From Solirubrobacter deserti (GTDB lineage Bacteria > Actinomycetota > Thermoleophilia > Solirubrobacterales > Solirubrobacteraceae), in the NCBI RefSeq assembly GCF_027587175.1, contig NZ_JAPCID010000014.1:1-64000 (forward strand): a stretch of 64,000 nucleotides of DNA, given 5' to 3'. A program made the translations under genes and the position numbers. This document shows, piece after piece, positions 55,712-63,854 of the stretch. Within the stretch, counting starts at the first letter, position 1; every line of letters begins with the position of its first letter. Below the pieces are notes generated by a model. The model made no database searches. It saw only the letters and a program-made list of their open reading frames with translations, and was not told the origin of the DNA.

Positions 55712-57211
55712 ATGGCCTACTACGTCACGACGCCGATCTACTACGTCAACGCGGCGCCCCATCTGGGTCACGCGTACACCACGATCGGCGCCGACATCCT
55801 GGCCCGCCACATGCGCCAGCGCGGGGAGGAGGTCTTCTTCCTCACGGGCACGGACGAGCACGGCGAGCCCGTCGCGCAGGCGGCCGAGAAGCTCGGGATG
55901 ACGCCGAAGGAGCTCGCGGACAAGAACGCCGAGCGCTTCCTCGCGCTCGGCCCGCGCCTGAACACCACCAACGACTTCTTCATCCGCACGTCCGACCCGC
56001 GCCACAAGCGGCGCGTCCAGGACGTGATGCAGCGCATCCACGACAACGGCTTCACGTACAAGGGCGCCTACGAGGGCCTGTACTGCCCGCGCTGCGCGGA
56101 TTTCAAGACCGAGCAGGAGATCGGGCCCGACCAGACGTGCCCGATCCACAAGATCCCGCTCGAGCACCAGAGCGAGGAGAACTGGTTCTTCAAGCTCTCG
56201 GCCTTCCAGGAGCGCCTGGAGGCGTTGTACGCGGACCGGCCGGGCTTCGTGGCGCCGCGCTCGCGCTACAACGAGGCGCTGTCGTTCATCCAGGGCGGGC
56301 TCAACGACGTCTCGCTCTCGCGCTCCAAGCTCACGTGGGGCGTCGAGGTGCCGTGGGACGAGGGCCACGTCTTCTACGTCTGGTTCGACGCGCTGCTGAA
56401 CTACTACACGGCCTTGTCCTTCGCGCGCGAGGGCGAGGACCTCACCGACACGTTCTGGCCAGCGTTCCACATCATCGGCAAGGACATCCTGAAGTTCCAC
56501 GCCGTCTTCTGGCCCGCGATGCTGATGGCGGCGGACATCGAGGTGCCGCGCGAGATCTTCATCCACGGCTTCCTGCTGCTCAACGGCGAGAAGATGTCCA
56601 AGTCGCTCGGCAACGTGCTCGATCCGTTCGAGGTCATCGATCGCTTCGGCACCGATGCGCTGCGCTACTACTGCTTCCGCGAGGTCTCGTTCGGGCAGGA
56701 CGGCTCGGTCTCCACGGGCGGGTTCGAGGAGCGCTACACGAGCGAGCTCGCCAACGACTTCGGCAACCTCGCCAGCCGCGCGACGAACATGGTCGCGCGC
56801 TACTGCGACGGCGCGGCGCCCACGGCGGAGCTGGACCCGCTGCTCGCGAGCGACTTCGAAGGCCTGCTGGACGAGGTCAAGGCGCTGCTGGACAAGGCGG
56901 AGGTCACGCAGGCGCTGGACCGCATCTGGCAGCGCGTGCGGCGGCTGAACCGCTACGTCGAGGAGACGCAGCCGTGGCAGCTGGCCAAGGACGAGACGCA
57001 GGCCGAGCGGCTGCAGGTCGTCCTGCGCTCGCTCGCCGAGGGCCTGCGCGTGGTGACGGTCCTGCTCGTGCCCTACATCCCGGAGTCCACGGAGAAGCTG
57101 CTGGCCGCGCTCGGCACGCCGGACACCGACCTGGAGGGCGCCCGCTACGGCGCGCACCCCGGCGGGCAGCCGGTCGAGAAGGTCGCTCCGCTGTTCCCGA
57201 AGCCGGAATGA
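55712..57211 (+). CDS. metG: Methionyl-tRNA synthetase
   Basis: A 499-residue class I synthetase. It has PIYYVNAAPHLGHAYTT (the HIGH-type motif is HLGH), a zinc knuckle with YCPRCADF...TCPIH (about residues 125-150), KMSKS in LNGEKMSKSLGNVL (about residue 293) and an anticodon-binding helical domain. There is no C-terminal EMAP domain. It leads a six-gene operon joined by ATGA/GTGA overlaps. The 71-base leader has matching ends GGAGACG (55641-55647) and CGTCTCC (55698-55704). Confidence 0.97.
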   Translation: MAYYVTTPIYYVNAAPHLGHAYTTIGADILARHMRQRGEEVFFLTGTDEHGEPVAQAAEKLGMTPKELADKNAERFLALGPRLNTTNDFFIRTSDPRHKRRVQDVMQRIHDNGFTYKGAYEGLYCPRCADFKTEQEIGPDQTCPIHKIPLEHQSEENWFFKLSAFQERLEALYADRPGFVAPRSRYNEALSFIQGGLNDVSLSRSKLTWGVEVPWDEGHVFYVWFDALLNYYTALSFAREGEDLTDTFWPAFHIIGKDILKFHAVFWPAMLMAADIEVPREIFIHGFLLLNGEKMSKSLGNVLDPFEVIDRFGTDALRYYCFREVSFGQDGSVSTGGFEERYTSELANDFGNLASRATNMVARYCDGAAPTAELDPLLASDFEGLLDEVKALLDKAEVTQALDRIWQRVRRLNRYVEETQPWQLAKDETQAERLQVVLRSLAEGLRVVTVLLVPYIPESTEKLLAALGTPDTDLEGARYGAHPGGQPVEKVAPLFPKPE

Positions 57212-57951
57212 TCGACAGCCACACGCACCTGCACGCCGACCCCGCGGTCGCGGCCGAGTGGGTCGAGGCTGCGCGGGCGGTCGGCGTGAACCGCATCCTC
57301 ACGATCGGGACCGACGAGGAGTCCTGCGGCGCGGCGGTGCGGGCGGCCGAGGCGCACGAGGACGTCTTCTGCGCCGTCGGGCTGCACCCGAACTACACCA
57401 CCGACTACGCGGGGATCGAGTGGTTGCGCGCGCTCGCCGACCACCCGAAGGTGCGCGCGATCGGCGAGACCGGGCTGGACGACTTCCGCGACTACGCACC
57501 GCGGGGAGACCAGGAGCGCGCGTTCGCGGACCAGATCGCGCTCGCGCGCGAGGTCGGCAAGCCGCTGGTCATCCACACGCGCGCGGCCGACGAGGACACG
57601 ATCTCCACCCTGGCCCGCGACGCCGCGGAGCTCGAGGTCATCCTGCACTGCTTCTCGATGGCGGACCGGCTCCAGGAGTGCCTGGACCATGGCTGGTGGA
57701 TCTCGTTCGCCGGCAACGTGACCTACCCGAAGGCGAGCGACCTGGCCGAGGCCGCGGAGAAGGTGCCGCTGGACCGGCTGCTGGTCGAGACCGACGCCCC
57801 GTACCTGACGCCGCAGGCCGTGCGCAAGGAGCGCAACCGGCCGGCGTACGTCACCCACACCGCGCGCTTCATCGCCGAGCGTCGCGGGATCGCCTACGAA
57901 GAGCTGGAAGCCGCCGTCGAGGCGAACGCTGCCAAGCTCTTCGGCTGGTGA
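57208..57951 (+). CDS. TatD-family metal-dependent hydrolase
   Basis: A 247-residue TIM-barrel DNase/amidohydrolase. The metal ligands are visible: DSHTHLHAD at the N-terminus, AIGETGLD (Glu), VIHTRAAD, VILHCFS and LLVETDAPYLTP. TatD/YcfH enzymes act as 3'-5' nucleases in DNA repair and quality control. It is coupled to metG by an ATGA overlap and to rsmA by a GTGA overlap; the metG-tatD-rsmA order is common in Gram-positives. Confidence 0.95.
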   Translation: MIDSHTHLHADPAVAAEWVEAARAVGVNRILTIGTDEESCGAAVRAAEAHEDVFCAVGLHPNYTTDYAGIEWLRALADHPKVRAIGETGLDDFRDYAPRGDQERAFADQIALAREVGKPLVIHTRAADEDTISTLARDAAELEVILHCFSMADRLQECLDHGWWISFAGNVTYPKASDLAEAAEKVPLDRLLVETDAPYLTPQAVRKERNRPAYVTHTARFIAERRGIAYEELEAAVEANAAKLFGW

Positions 57952-58766
57952 CTCAGCCTTCTCAGCCCTCCATCCGGCGCATGCGCGAGTTCGGCGTGCG
58001 GCCGAACCGTGACCTGGGCCAGAACTTCCTCGTCGACTCGAACATCCTCGACGTCATCGGGCGTCTGGCCGAGCTCGACGAGTCCGACGTCGTGCTCGAG
58101 GTGGGCGGCGGGCTCGGCGTGCTGAGCGAGTACCTGGCCGAGCGGGTCGCGCACGTGCACGTCGTGGAGCTCGACCGTGGCCTGGAGCCGGCGCTGCGCG
58201 ACGCGCTGGACCCGTACGACAACACCAGCTTGCATTTAGCCGACGCGGTCAAGCTCGACCTCGATGCACTGGAGCCCGCTCCCACGAAGGTCGTCGCCAA
58301 CCTGCCGTACGGCGTGGCCGCGACCGTGATCCTGCGCACGACCGAGCTGGCGAGCGTCACCACGTGGGTGGCGATGGTGCAGAAGGAGGTGGGCGAGCGC
58401 TTCGCCGCGTCCGCCTCCACGCCCGCGTACGGCGTCCCGTCCGTGCTCGCCCAGCTCGCGTGCGACGTGCGCGTCGGCCGCAAGATCCCGCGCAACGTGT
58501 TCCACCCGGTGCCGAACGTCGACTCCGTGCTGGTGGTGCTGGAGCGCCATTCGCCCGCCCCGCCCGCGTCGCTGCGGACGCTCGTGCAGCGTGGCTTCAA
58601 GCACCGCCGCAAGGCGCTCGCGAAGTCGCTGGAGCTCTCGGGCGGCGGCAAGGACGAGCGTGACCGCGCCCGCGCCGCCCTGGAGGCGATCGGGAAGCCC
58701 GCCGACGCGCGCGCCGAGTCGCTGTCGCCGCCGGAGTGGCGTGCGCTGTGGGAGCGCCTGCGGTGA
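57948..58766 (+). CDS. rsmA: 16S rRNA dimethyladenosine transferase RsmA (KsgA)
   Basis: A 272-residue SAM-dependent enzyme that dimethylates A1518 and A1519 of 16S rRNA late in small-subunit assembly. It has LGQNFLVD (residues 23-30), motif I VVLEVGGGLGVLSEYLA and the catalytic NLPYG (residues 118-122). The C-terminal helical segment is RTLVQRGFKHRRKALAKSL. The GTG start gives the usual short N-terminus. Both its ends overlap neighbours by 4 bases. Confidence 0.97.
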   Translation: MTQPSQPSIRRMREFGVRPNRDLGQNFLVDSNILDVIGRLAELDESDVVLEVGGGLGVLSEYLAERVAHVHVVELDRGLEPALRDALDPYDNTSLHLADAVKLDLDALEPAPTKVVANLPYGVAATVILRTTELASVTTWVAMVQKEVGERFAASASTPAYGVPSVLAQLACDVRVGRKIPRNVFHPVPNVDSVLVVLERHSPAPPASLRTLVQRGFKHRRKALAKSLELSGGGKDERDRARAALEAIGKPADARAESLSPPEWRALWERLR

Positions 58767-59539
58767 GGGCGCCGGGGAAGGTCAACCTGTGCCTGCTGAT
58801 CGGCGCGCCCCGTCCCGATGGCCTGCACCCGCTGGTCTCGCTGGTGCAGCCGACGGACCTGGCCGACGAGTTGACGACGTCGCCCGGGGAGCGCGACGAG
58901 GTGATCTGCGCGGGCGTCGACGGCGAGAACCTCGCGTTGCGGGCGCTGCGGGAGTTCCGCGCGGCGACGGGGTGGGACGGGCCGCCGCTGCGGATCGAGA
59001 TCACCAAGCGGATCCCGATCGCGGCGGGCATGGCGGGTGGGTCGAGCGACGCGGCGGCCGCGCTGAGGCTGATCAGCGAAGCGAGTGGCATCCCCGTCCC
59101 CGACGACGTGCCGATGCGGCTCGGCGCCGACGTGACCGTGATGCTGCACGCGCAGCGCGCGCTGATGACCGGAGCGGGGGAGTTTGTGGAGCCGTTGCCC
59201 GGGAACAAGCCGCCGCTGATCGTCGTGCCGCTCGGCGCCGCGCTCGGCGCGGGTGAGGTGTACCGCGAGTTCGACGCGCACGACCGGCCGCGGACGCCGG
59301 AAGAGCTCGAAGCCGCCGCGGCCGCGTTGCGCGACGGGACGTTCGAGTACGTCAACGACCTGGAGCCCGCCGCGCGCCGTCTGTGCCCGCTGATCGACCC
59401 GGCGCTGGACGCCCTGCGCGCGGTCGGCGCCGAGCACGCGATGGTCACCGGATCCGGCCCGACGGTGTTCGGGATCAGCGCCGACCCGGAGGCCCTCGCC
59501 TTCCTGCAGCGCACGTACCCGCGTGCGGTGGCCGCGTGA
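58763..59539 (+). CDS. ispE: 4-diphosphocytidyl-2-C-methyl-D-erythritol kinase
   Basis: The 258-residue GHMP kinase of the MEP pathway, phosphorylating CDP-ME towards IPP/DMAPP. It opens VRAPGKVNLCLLIGAPRPDG, with the ATP loop IPIAAGMAGGSSDAAAALRL (residues 84-103) and VTGSGPTVFGI near the end. The start is GTG 58763, the GTGA overlap with rsmA. The pairing rsmA-ispE is the standard bacterial order. Confidence 0.95.
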   Translation: MRAPGKVNLCLLIGAPRPDGLHPLVSLVQPTDLADELTTSPGERDEVICAGVDGENLALRALREFRAATGWDGPPLRIEITKRIPIAAGMAGGSSDAAAALRLISEASGIPVPDDVPMRLGADVTVMLHAQRALMTGAGEFVEPLPGNKPPLIVVPLGAALGAGEVYREFDAHDRPRTPEELEAAAAALRDGTFEYVNDLEPAARRLCPLIDPALDALRAVGAEHAMVTGSGPTVFGISADPEALAFLQRTYPRAVAA

Positions 59540-61098
59540 AGTTCACCTGGCTGCTCGCGGCCGCGGCGCTCGCCGGCTGGCTGATCATCCGCCGCCACAA
59601 GCAGCACCGCTGGGTGCAGGTCGCCGAGGTGGTCGCGATCGTCGGCGCGTGCCTGGTCGGCCTCGGCGTGATCGAGCTGCCGAACTTCGAGCACATCCTC
59701 GAGGACGCCGGCCGCGCGCTGGGCAAGTGGACCTATCTGGCCGTCGGCCTGCTGGCGTTCCTGGAGACGGGCGCGTTCCTCGGGTTCGTCGCGCCGGGCG
59801 AGACGGCCGTGATCGTCGGTGGGCTGGTCGCCGGCCAGGGCGAGATCTCGCTGCTGGCACTGATCGGGATCGTGTGGGTGTGCTGCGTGCTGGGCGACCT
59901 GACCGCGTTCGAGCTCGGCCGCCGGCTCGGCCGCCAGTGGCTGCTCACGCACGGCGAGCGGCTGAAGATCACCGAGGAGCGCCTGCAGACGGTGGAGTCG
60001 TTCCTCGACAAGCGCGGTGCGATCTTCATCGTCTTCGGTCGCTTCCTCGGCCTCGTGCGCCCGCTGATCCCGTTCACGGCGGGCGCGTCGCGGATGCCGA
60101 TCCGGCGCTTCCTCCCGTACGACGTGCTCGCCGCGGGCCTGTGGTCGATCCTGTTCTGCACGCTCGGCTTCCTGTTCTGGCGGTCGATCGACCAGCTCAC
60201 GACCTACGTGTCGCGCGGGCTGTTCGCGCTCGGCACGACCGTGGTCGTGATCGGCGGGATCGTCGCGCTGGTTCACCTGCGGCGCAGCCCGGAGGCCCGC
60301 GCGAAGGTCCGCGAGTTCATCTCCGAGCACGACCAAGAGCCGGGCTGGAAGCACGTCGCGAAGGTCGCGCGCCCGCTGTGGCACATGCTGCTCAGCCCGG
60401 CGGCGAGGGTCGCGGACGTCGCCGCGCGCTTCACCGCCGACCGCGTCACGCCCGGCAACCTCGGCCTCGAGCTCACGACGCTGCTGACGTTCGCGCTGGC
60501 CGGCTCGTTCAGCTTCTTCCTGATCGGCGACGCGATCCTCAACAACCCCGAGCCGCGCATCGACCGCATGGCGGCCGACCTCGCCGAACGCCTGCGCAGC
60601 GAGACGCTGGTGGATGTCGCGCGGGTCGTGACCGAGATCGGCTCCTCGCCCGTCACCGCCGCGCTGACGCTCGCGACGGCGGGGTTCGCCGCGGTCAAGC
60701 GCCGCTGGATCGACGCCGTGGCGCTCGTCGTGGGCTGGCTCGCCGTGTGGGGCGCCGTCCACTCCACCAAGACGGCCTACGACCGCGACCGGCCCGCCGA
60801 GGCGTTCACGGACACGTTCAACCAGGCGTTCCCCTCGGGCCACACCGCGTACGCGATCGGGCTGATCGCGCTGGCGACCGTCCTCGTGCGCGCCGGCGTC
60901 GGCTGGGCGGTCCGCATCGCGCTCGTCACGGTGGTGGTCATCCTGGCCGTGATCGTCGGCGTGACGCGGATCTACCTGCGGGCGCACTTCCTCACCGACG
61001 TGCTCGGCGGCGCGGCCCTGGCGATCGCGATCTGGGCGATCGTGGGCACGTTCGCGTTGTTCGCCGGGCGCGTCCGCCACAATGTGCCCAGCCAATGA
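59536..61098 (+). CDS. DedA-PAP2 fusion membrane protein
   Basis: A 520-residue membrane protein. The N-terminal half (residues ~60-250) is a DedA/VTT domain with FLGFVAPGETAVIVGGLVAG and GRFLGLVRPLIPFTAGASRM. The C-terminal half (residues ~335-505) is a PAP2 phosphatase with KTAYDRDRP, PSGHTA and RIYLRAHFLTDVLGG. DedA proteins flip lipid carriers; PAP2 enzymes dephosphorylate lipid pyrophosphates such as undecaprenyl-PP. The fusion suggests combined recycling of the carrier lipid (inference), and it sits next to ispE, which feeds polyprenol synthesis. Both halves look intact. Confidence 0.9.
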   Translation: MKFTWLLAAAALAGWLIIRRHKQHRWVQVAEVVAIVGACLVGLGVIELPNFEHILEDAGRALGKWTYLAVGLLAFLETGAFLGFVAPGETAVIVGGLVAGQGEISLLALIGIVWVCCVLGDLTAFELGRRLGRQWLLTHGERLKITEERLQTVESFLDKRGAIFIVFGRFLGLVRPLIPFTAGASRMPIRRFLPYDVLAAGLWSILFCTLGFLFWRSIDQLTTYVSRGLFALGTTVVVIGGIVALVHLRRSPEARAKVREFISEHDQEPGWKHVAKVARPLWHMLLSPAARVADVAARFTADRVTPGNLGLELTTLLTFALAGSFSFFLIGDAILNNPEPRIDRMAADLAERLRSETLVDVARVVTEIGSSPVTAALTLATAGFAAVKRRWIDAVALVVGWLAVWGAVHSTKTAYDRDRPAEAFTDTFNQAFPSGHTAYAIGLIALATVLVRAGVGWAVRIALVTVVVILAVIVGVTRIYLRAHFLTDVLGGAALAIAIWAIVGTFALFAGRVRHNVPSQ

Positions 61099-61322
61099 GC
61101 GACAGCGAGAAGACCTACATCATCATCGGCGCCGCCGCGCTCGTCAGCCTCGTGGCCTGGCTCGTGCTGGTGGTCATCCCCGCGTGGAAGTCCTACTGGC
61201 GCCTGCGCGATCGGATCGTCGCGACCGTGCTCAGCGTCTACATCCTCGCCGCGTTCGTGCTCGCCGGCACCGGCGTCGGGCTCGCGGCGCTGTGGTACTT
61301 CAGCGACAGAGTCGAGTTGTAG
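61095..61322 (+). CDS. Small two-helix membrane protein
   Basis: A 75-residue protein with two hydrophobic helices (IIIGAAALVSLVAWLVLVVI and VLSVYILAAFVLAGTGVGLAALWYF, each quoted in part) joined by a basic loop WKSYWRLRDR. It is the last gene of the metG operon and begins with an ATGA overlap on the DedA-PAP2 gene. No family is recognised; it may be an accessory subunit of that protein. Confidence 0.7.
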   Translation: MSDSEKTYIIIGAAALVSLVAWLVLVVIPAWKSYWRLRDRIVATVLSVYILAAFVLAGTGVGLAALWYFSDRVEL

Positions 61323-61369
61323 AAGCAGGGGGGCATCCCCTCCGCCCCACCCCGATCATCCGACCTTGC

Positions 61370-61843
61370 TCACCGGTGTTCGAACGCGAGCATCAGCGGT
61401 AGCGCCTGGTAGAGCGCGTAGTCGCTCGTCGGCTGCAGGTCGTCCTCGCCCGGCAGCCAGACGCCCTCTTCGTCGGCGTCATACCAGGTGAGCTCGTGCT
61501 CCTCGATGCCCTCGTCGGTGTGGCGCAGGACGACCAGCGTCGTCTCCACGGCGGCTTCGAGATCGGGCGGCGTCGCGTCCGCGTCCAGCTCCGGATGCGT
61601 GTCGGGCCAGATGCCCAGCGCCTCGATCAGCCCGGAGTAGATGACGTCGGCCACCGGCTGCTCGAGCAGCGTGTACGTGTCGTCGGCCTCGGCCACCACG
61701 CGCAGCGCGCTCTGGCGCGGCAGGTCCACGTAGAAGCTCATCGCGGCGACGACGTCCATCGCGCTGCGCTCGATCCGGAAGACGTACGTCGGCTCGAGCG
61801 CGAGCGCGGCGAACTCCTCGCGCGTGACCGTCTGCTCGCTCAC
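61370..61843 (-). CDS. Hypothetical protein of the WXG/muralytic locus
   Basis: A 157-residue soluble acidic protein with no recognised domain. It has TREEFAALALEPTYVFRIERSAMD at the start, SFYVDLPRQSALRVV, an aromatic-rich ELTWYDADEEGVWLPGEDDL and ends YALYQALPLMLAFEHR. It starts at a GTG that overlaps the stop of the muralytic enzyme gene. An immunity, chaperone or regulatory role for the neighbouring secreted proteins is possible but unsupported. Confidence 0.55.
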   Translation of the reverse strand: MSEQTVTREEFAALALEPTYVFRIERSAMDVVAAMSFYVDLPRQSALRVVAEADDTYTLLEQPVADVIYSGLIEALGIWPDTHPELDADATPPDLEAAVETTLVVLRHTDEGIEEHELTWYDADEEGVWLPGEDDLQPTSDYALYQALPLMLAFEHR

Positions 61844-63471
61844 TGCGGCGGCCACCCGTAGCCCGTGACGTTGGCCAGCGGTACGGACTTCTCGTACACG
61901 CCGGTGCCGCCGCTCCCGCTCGTGTTGCCCGAGATGTAGTAGACGCTGTGGCCCTCGATCCGGGTCACGATCCCGATGTGATCGCTGGTGACGCCGCCGT
62001 TCTTCCAGTCGAACATGACGGCGGCGCCGATCCGCGGCGCGGTGTGCCAGTCGCCGCGGGCCTTGAAGTAGTCGATCCACTGCGAGACGGCCGCGTAGCC
62101 CTTGCCGTTCGGGCCCACCGGCTTGCCCGCCTGCGCGTAGGTCCAGGAGACGAAGTCCGCGCACCACGGCTCGGCCGGCCGGTTGGCCCAGGCGCTGAAC
62201 TTGTTGCCGTTGTTGCCGTACTCGTCGTAGCCCCGCTGGCCGCGCGCGATCTTCACCAGCGAGGCGCCGAAGCCCTTGCCGGCCGCCGGCGCGTCGCCGC
62301 TCGGGCGGGTGACCGGCTTGGGCACGGGCTGGCCGAGCAACGCCGCCCACGTCTTCTGCCCGACGACGCCGTCGCTGTCGAGCTTCTTGGCCCGCTGGAA
62401 GCGCTGCACCGCGGCCTGGGTGAGCGGGCCGAAGATGCCGTCGACAGCCAGCGGCCCGAACCCGAGCCGGTTCAGCAGCCGCTGGAGCGTCTTGACCGTC
62501 GCGCCCGTCGCGCCGCGCGCGAGCACCGGCTTGCGCGCGAGCTTGGCCTTGCCGGCACTGCGCCGTGAAGCGCCCGCGGGCTCGTCGATGCGGTTCGCGC
62601 GCTTGCGCAGGTCCTCGGCCTGGTCCTCGGCGCCGTTGCCCAGCGCACGCATCCGGTACTGGATCGCCGCGATCTCGGCGAGCACGTTGGTCCGGACCTG
62701 CGGCGGCAGCGTCACCTTGCTGGCCTGCGTCTTGATCAGCTGCGCGTCCCGGTCGAGCTCGTTGCTGGTGCGGGCCAGCAGGCTGGCGGCGGAGCGCATC
62801 TTGTCCGGGTCCAGGACGATCATCGGGCCGCGCTTGGCGCCCTCGTTGACGAGGCGCCCCCGGCCGCCGTTCTTGGCGCCCTTCTCGTCGTCGGAGACCG
62901 GTCCCGGAAGCTTGCGGTCGCCGTCTTCGCCGGGCGGGTCGAAGCCGATCGCGACGCCGGCGCCGACCGTGATCCCCACCATCGCCGTCGGCAGGAACGA
63001 GACGATCGCCTTGCGCCGGGCGAGGACGTCGGAGGAGTAGTTGTCCCCGGTGGTGCGCGAGTCCACGGCGCCGGAGCGGTAGCCCGCCAGCGCGCCGCCC
63101 ATGCCGGCGTTGTAGCCCGCCACGGCCACGCGCAGCCGGTCCTTCTCCGGGACGCCCTGCTCCTTCGCGTACTTCATGTTGCTCGCGATCAGCGAGGCGG
63201 CGTACATCGCGGAGGCGTCCACCGGCGGTGGCGAGCCGTGCTTGCGCAGGAAGTCCTGGTGGTAGCGGTCGTCGATCTGGAACACGCCGCGGCCGTGCCC
63301 GCCGTCGCCGTTGATGTTGCGCATGTTCGTCTCGCGCGAGGCGATCGCGAGCATCAGCCCGCGGGGCAGGTCGTAGCGCTCCTCGGCCTCCTGACACGCC
63401 CGGCGCAGGCCGATGGCCGCCGCGTTCTCGTACTCGCTGCGCAGCTGCGCTTGCGTCGGCATCGAGCTCAC
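61840..63471 (-). CDS. Multidomain muralytic enzyme: lysozyme-like, WXG-like helices, PG-binding, CHAP
   Basis: A 543-residue protein without a signal peptide. Residues ~20-135 are a lysozyme/SLT-like domain (AIASRETN with Glu47, GRGVFQID, AGYNAGMGG). A hydrophobic helix follows at ~154-176. Residues ~215-295 form helical WXG100-like repeats (LDPDKMRSAASLLARTSNEL). A peptidoglycan-binding domain lies at ~318-378 (TLQRLLNRLGFG, IFGPLTQAAVQRFQ). The CHAP amidase is at ~400-540, with Cys437 (PWCADFVSW) and His498 (SDHIGIV). It likely cleaves cell wall and may be exported by a type VII system. GTG start. Confidence 0.82.
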   Translation of the reverse strand: MSSMPTQAQLRSEYENAAAIGLRRACQEAEERYDLPRGLMLAIASRETNMRNINGDGGHGRGVFQIDDRYHQDFLRKHGSPPPVDASAMYAASLIASNMKYAKEQGVPEKDRLRVAVAGYNAGMGGALAGYRSGAVDSRTTGDNYSSDVLARRKAIVSFLPTAMVGITVGAGVAIGFDPPGEDGDRKLPGPVSDDEKGAKNGGRGRLVNEGAKRGPMIVLDPDKMRSAASLLARTSNELDRDAQLIKTQASKVTLPPQVRTNVLAEIAAIQYRMRALGNGAEDQAEDLRKRANRIDEPAGASRRSAGKAKLARKPVLARGATGATVKTLQRLLNRLGFGPLAVDGIFGPLTQAAVQRFQRAKKLDSDGVVGQKTWAALLGQPVPKPVTRPSGDAPAAGKGFGASLVKIARGQRGYDEYGNNGNKFSAWANRPAEPWCADFVSWTYAQAGKPVGPNGKGYAAVSQWIDYFKARGDWHTAPRIGAAVMFDWKNGGVTSDHIGIVTRIEGHSVYYISGNTSGSGGTGVYEKSVPLANVTGYGWPPQ

Positions 63472-63755
63472 CGCTTTGCCGGGACGGCGAGCCGCTGTGC
63501 CTCTTCGAGTGCCTGGGCCTCGCGGCGCAGGTAGTGGGCGAGCTCGTCGAGCTTGCCCTTGGTCTGCGCCGCCTGCACCTGCTGATCGTTGGCCCAGTGG
63601 CGCAGCCGCTGCGCGGCCGGCCCTTCGTACGGCAGGTCCGTCACGCGCGTGTTCATCTGGTGGGCGGCCTGCCCGACCTGGCGACCCATCGCCACGAGCT
63701 GGTCAGCGAGCCTCCGCATTCCGTGCACATCGCCCACCGGCACGCCCTTTGCCAC
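63468..63755 (-). CDS. WXG100-like helical protein
   Basis: A 95-residue all-alpha protein. GMRRLADQLVAMGRQVGQAAHQ, then a turn LPYEGPAAQRLRHW at the position of the WxG motif (here Y-E-G), then QTKGKLDELAHYLRREAQALEEA. It matches the size and hairpin layout of ESX substrates. GTG 63755 is chosen because it gives the standard length; an upstream frame to 63866 would run into the divergent WXG100 gene. It overlaps the muralytic enzyme gene (GTGA). Confidence 0.65.
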   Translation of the reverse strand: MAKGVPVGDVHGMRRLADQLVAMGRQVGQAAHQMNTRVTDLPYEGPAAQRLRHWANDQQVQAAQTKGKLDELAHYLRREAQALEEAQRLAVPAKR

Positions 63756-63854
63756 GCCCGGACCGTAACACAGACCAATCGGCTTTTGTCGAAGCGATTT
63801 GCCGGTAAGCTGGCCCGCGTACGCATTGGTGAAAGCGGCGAAGGGAGACGGAGC

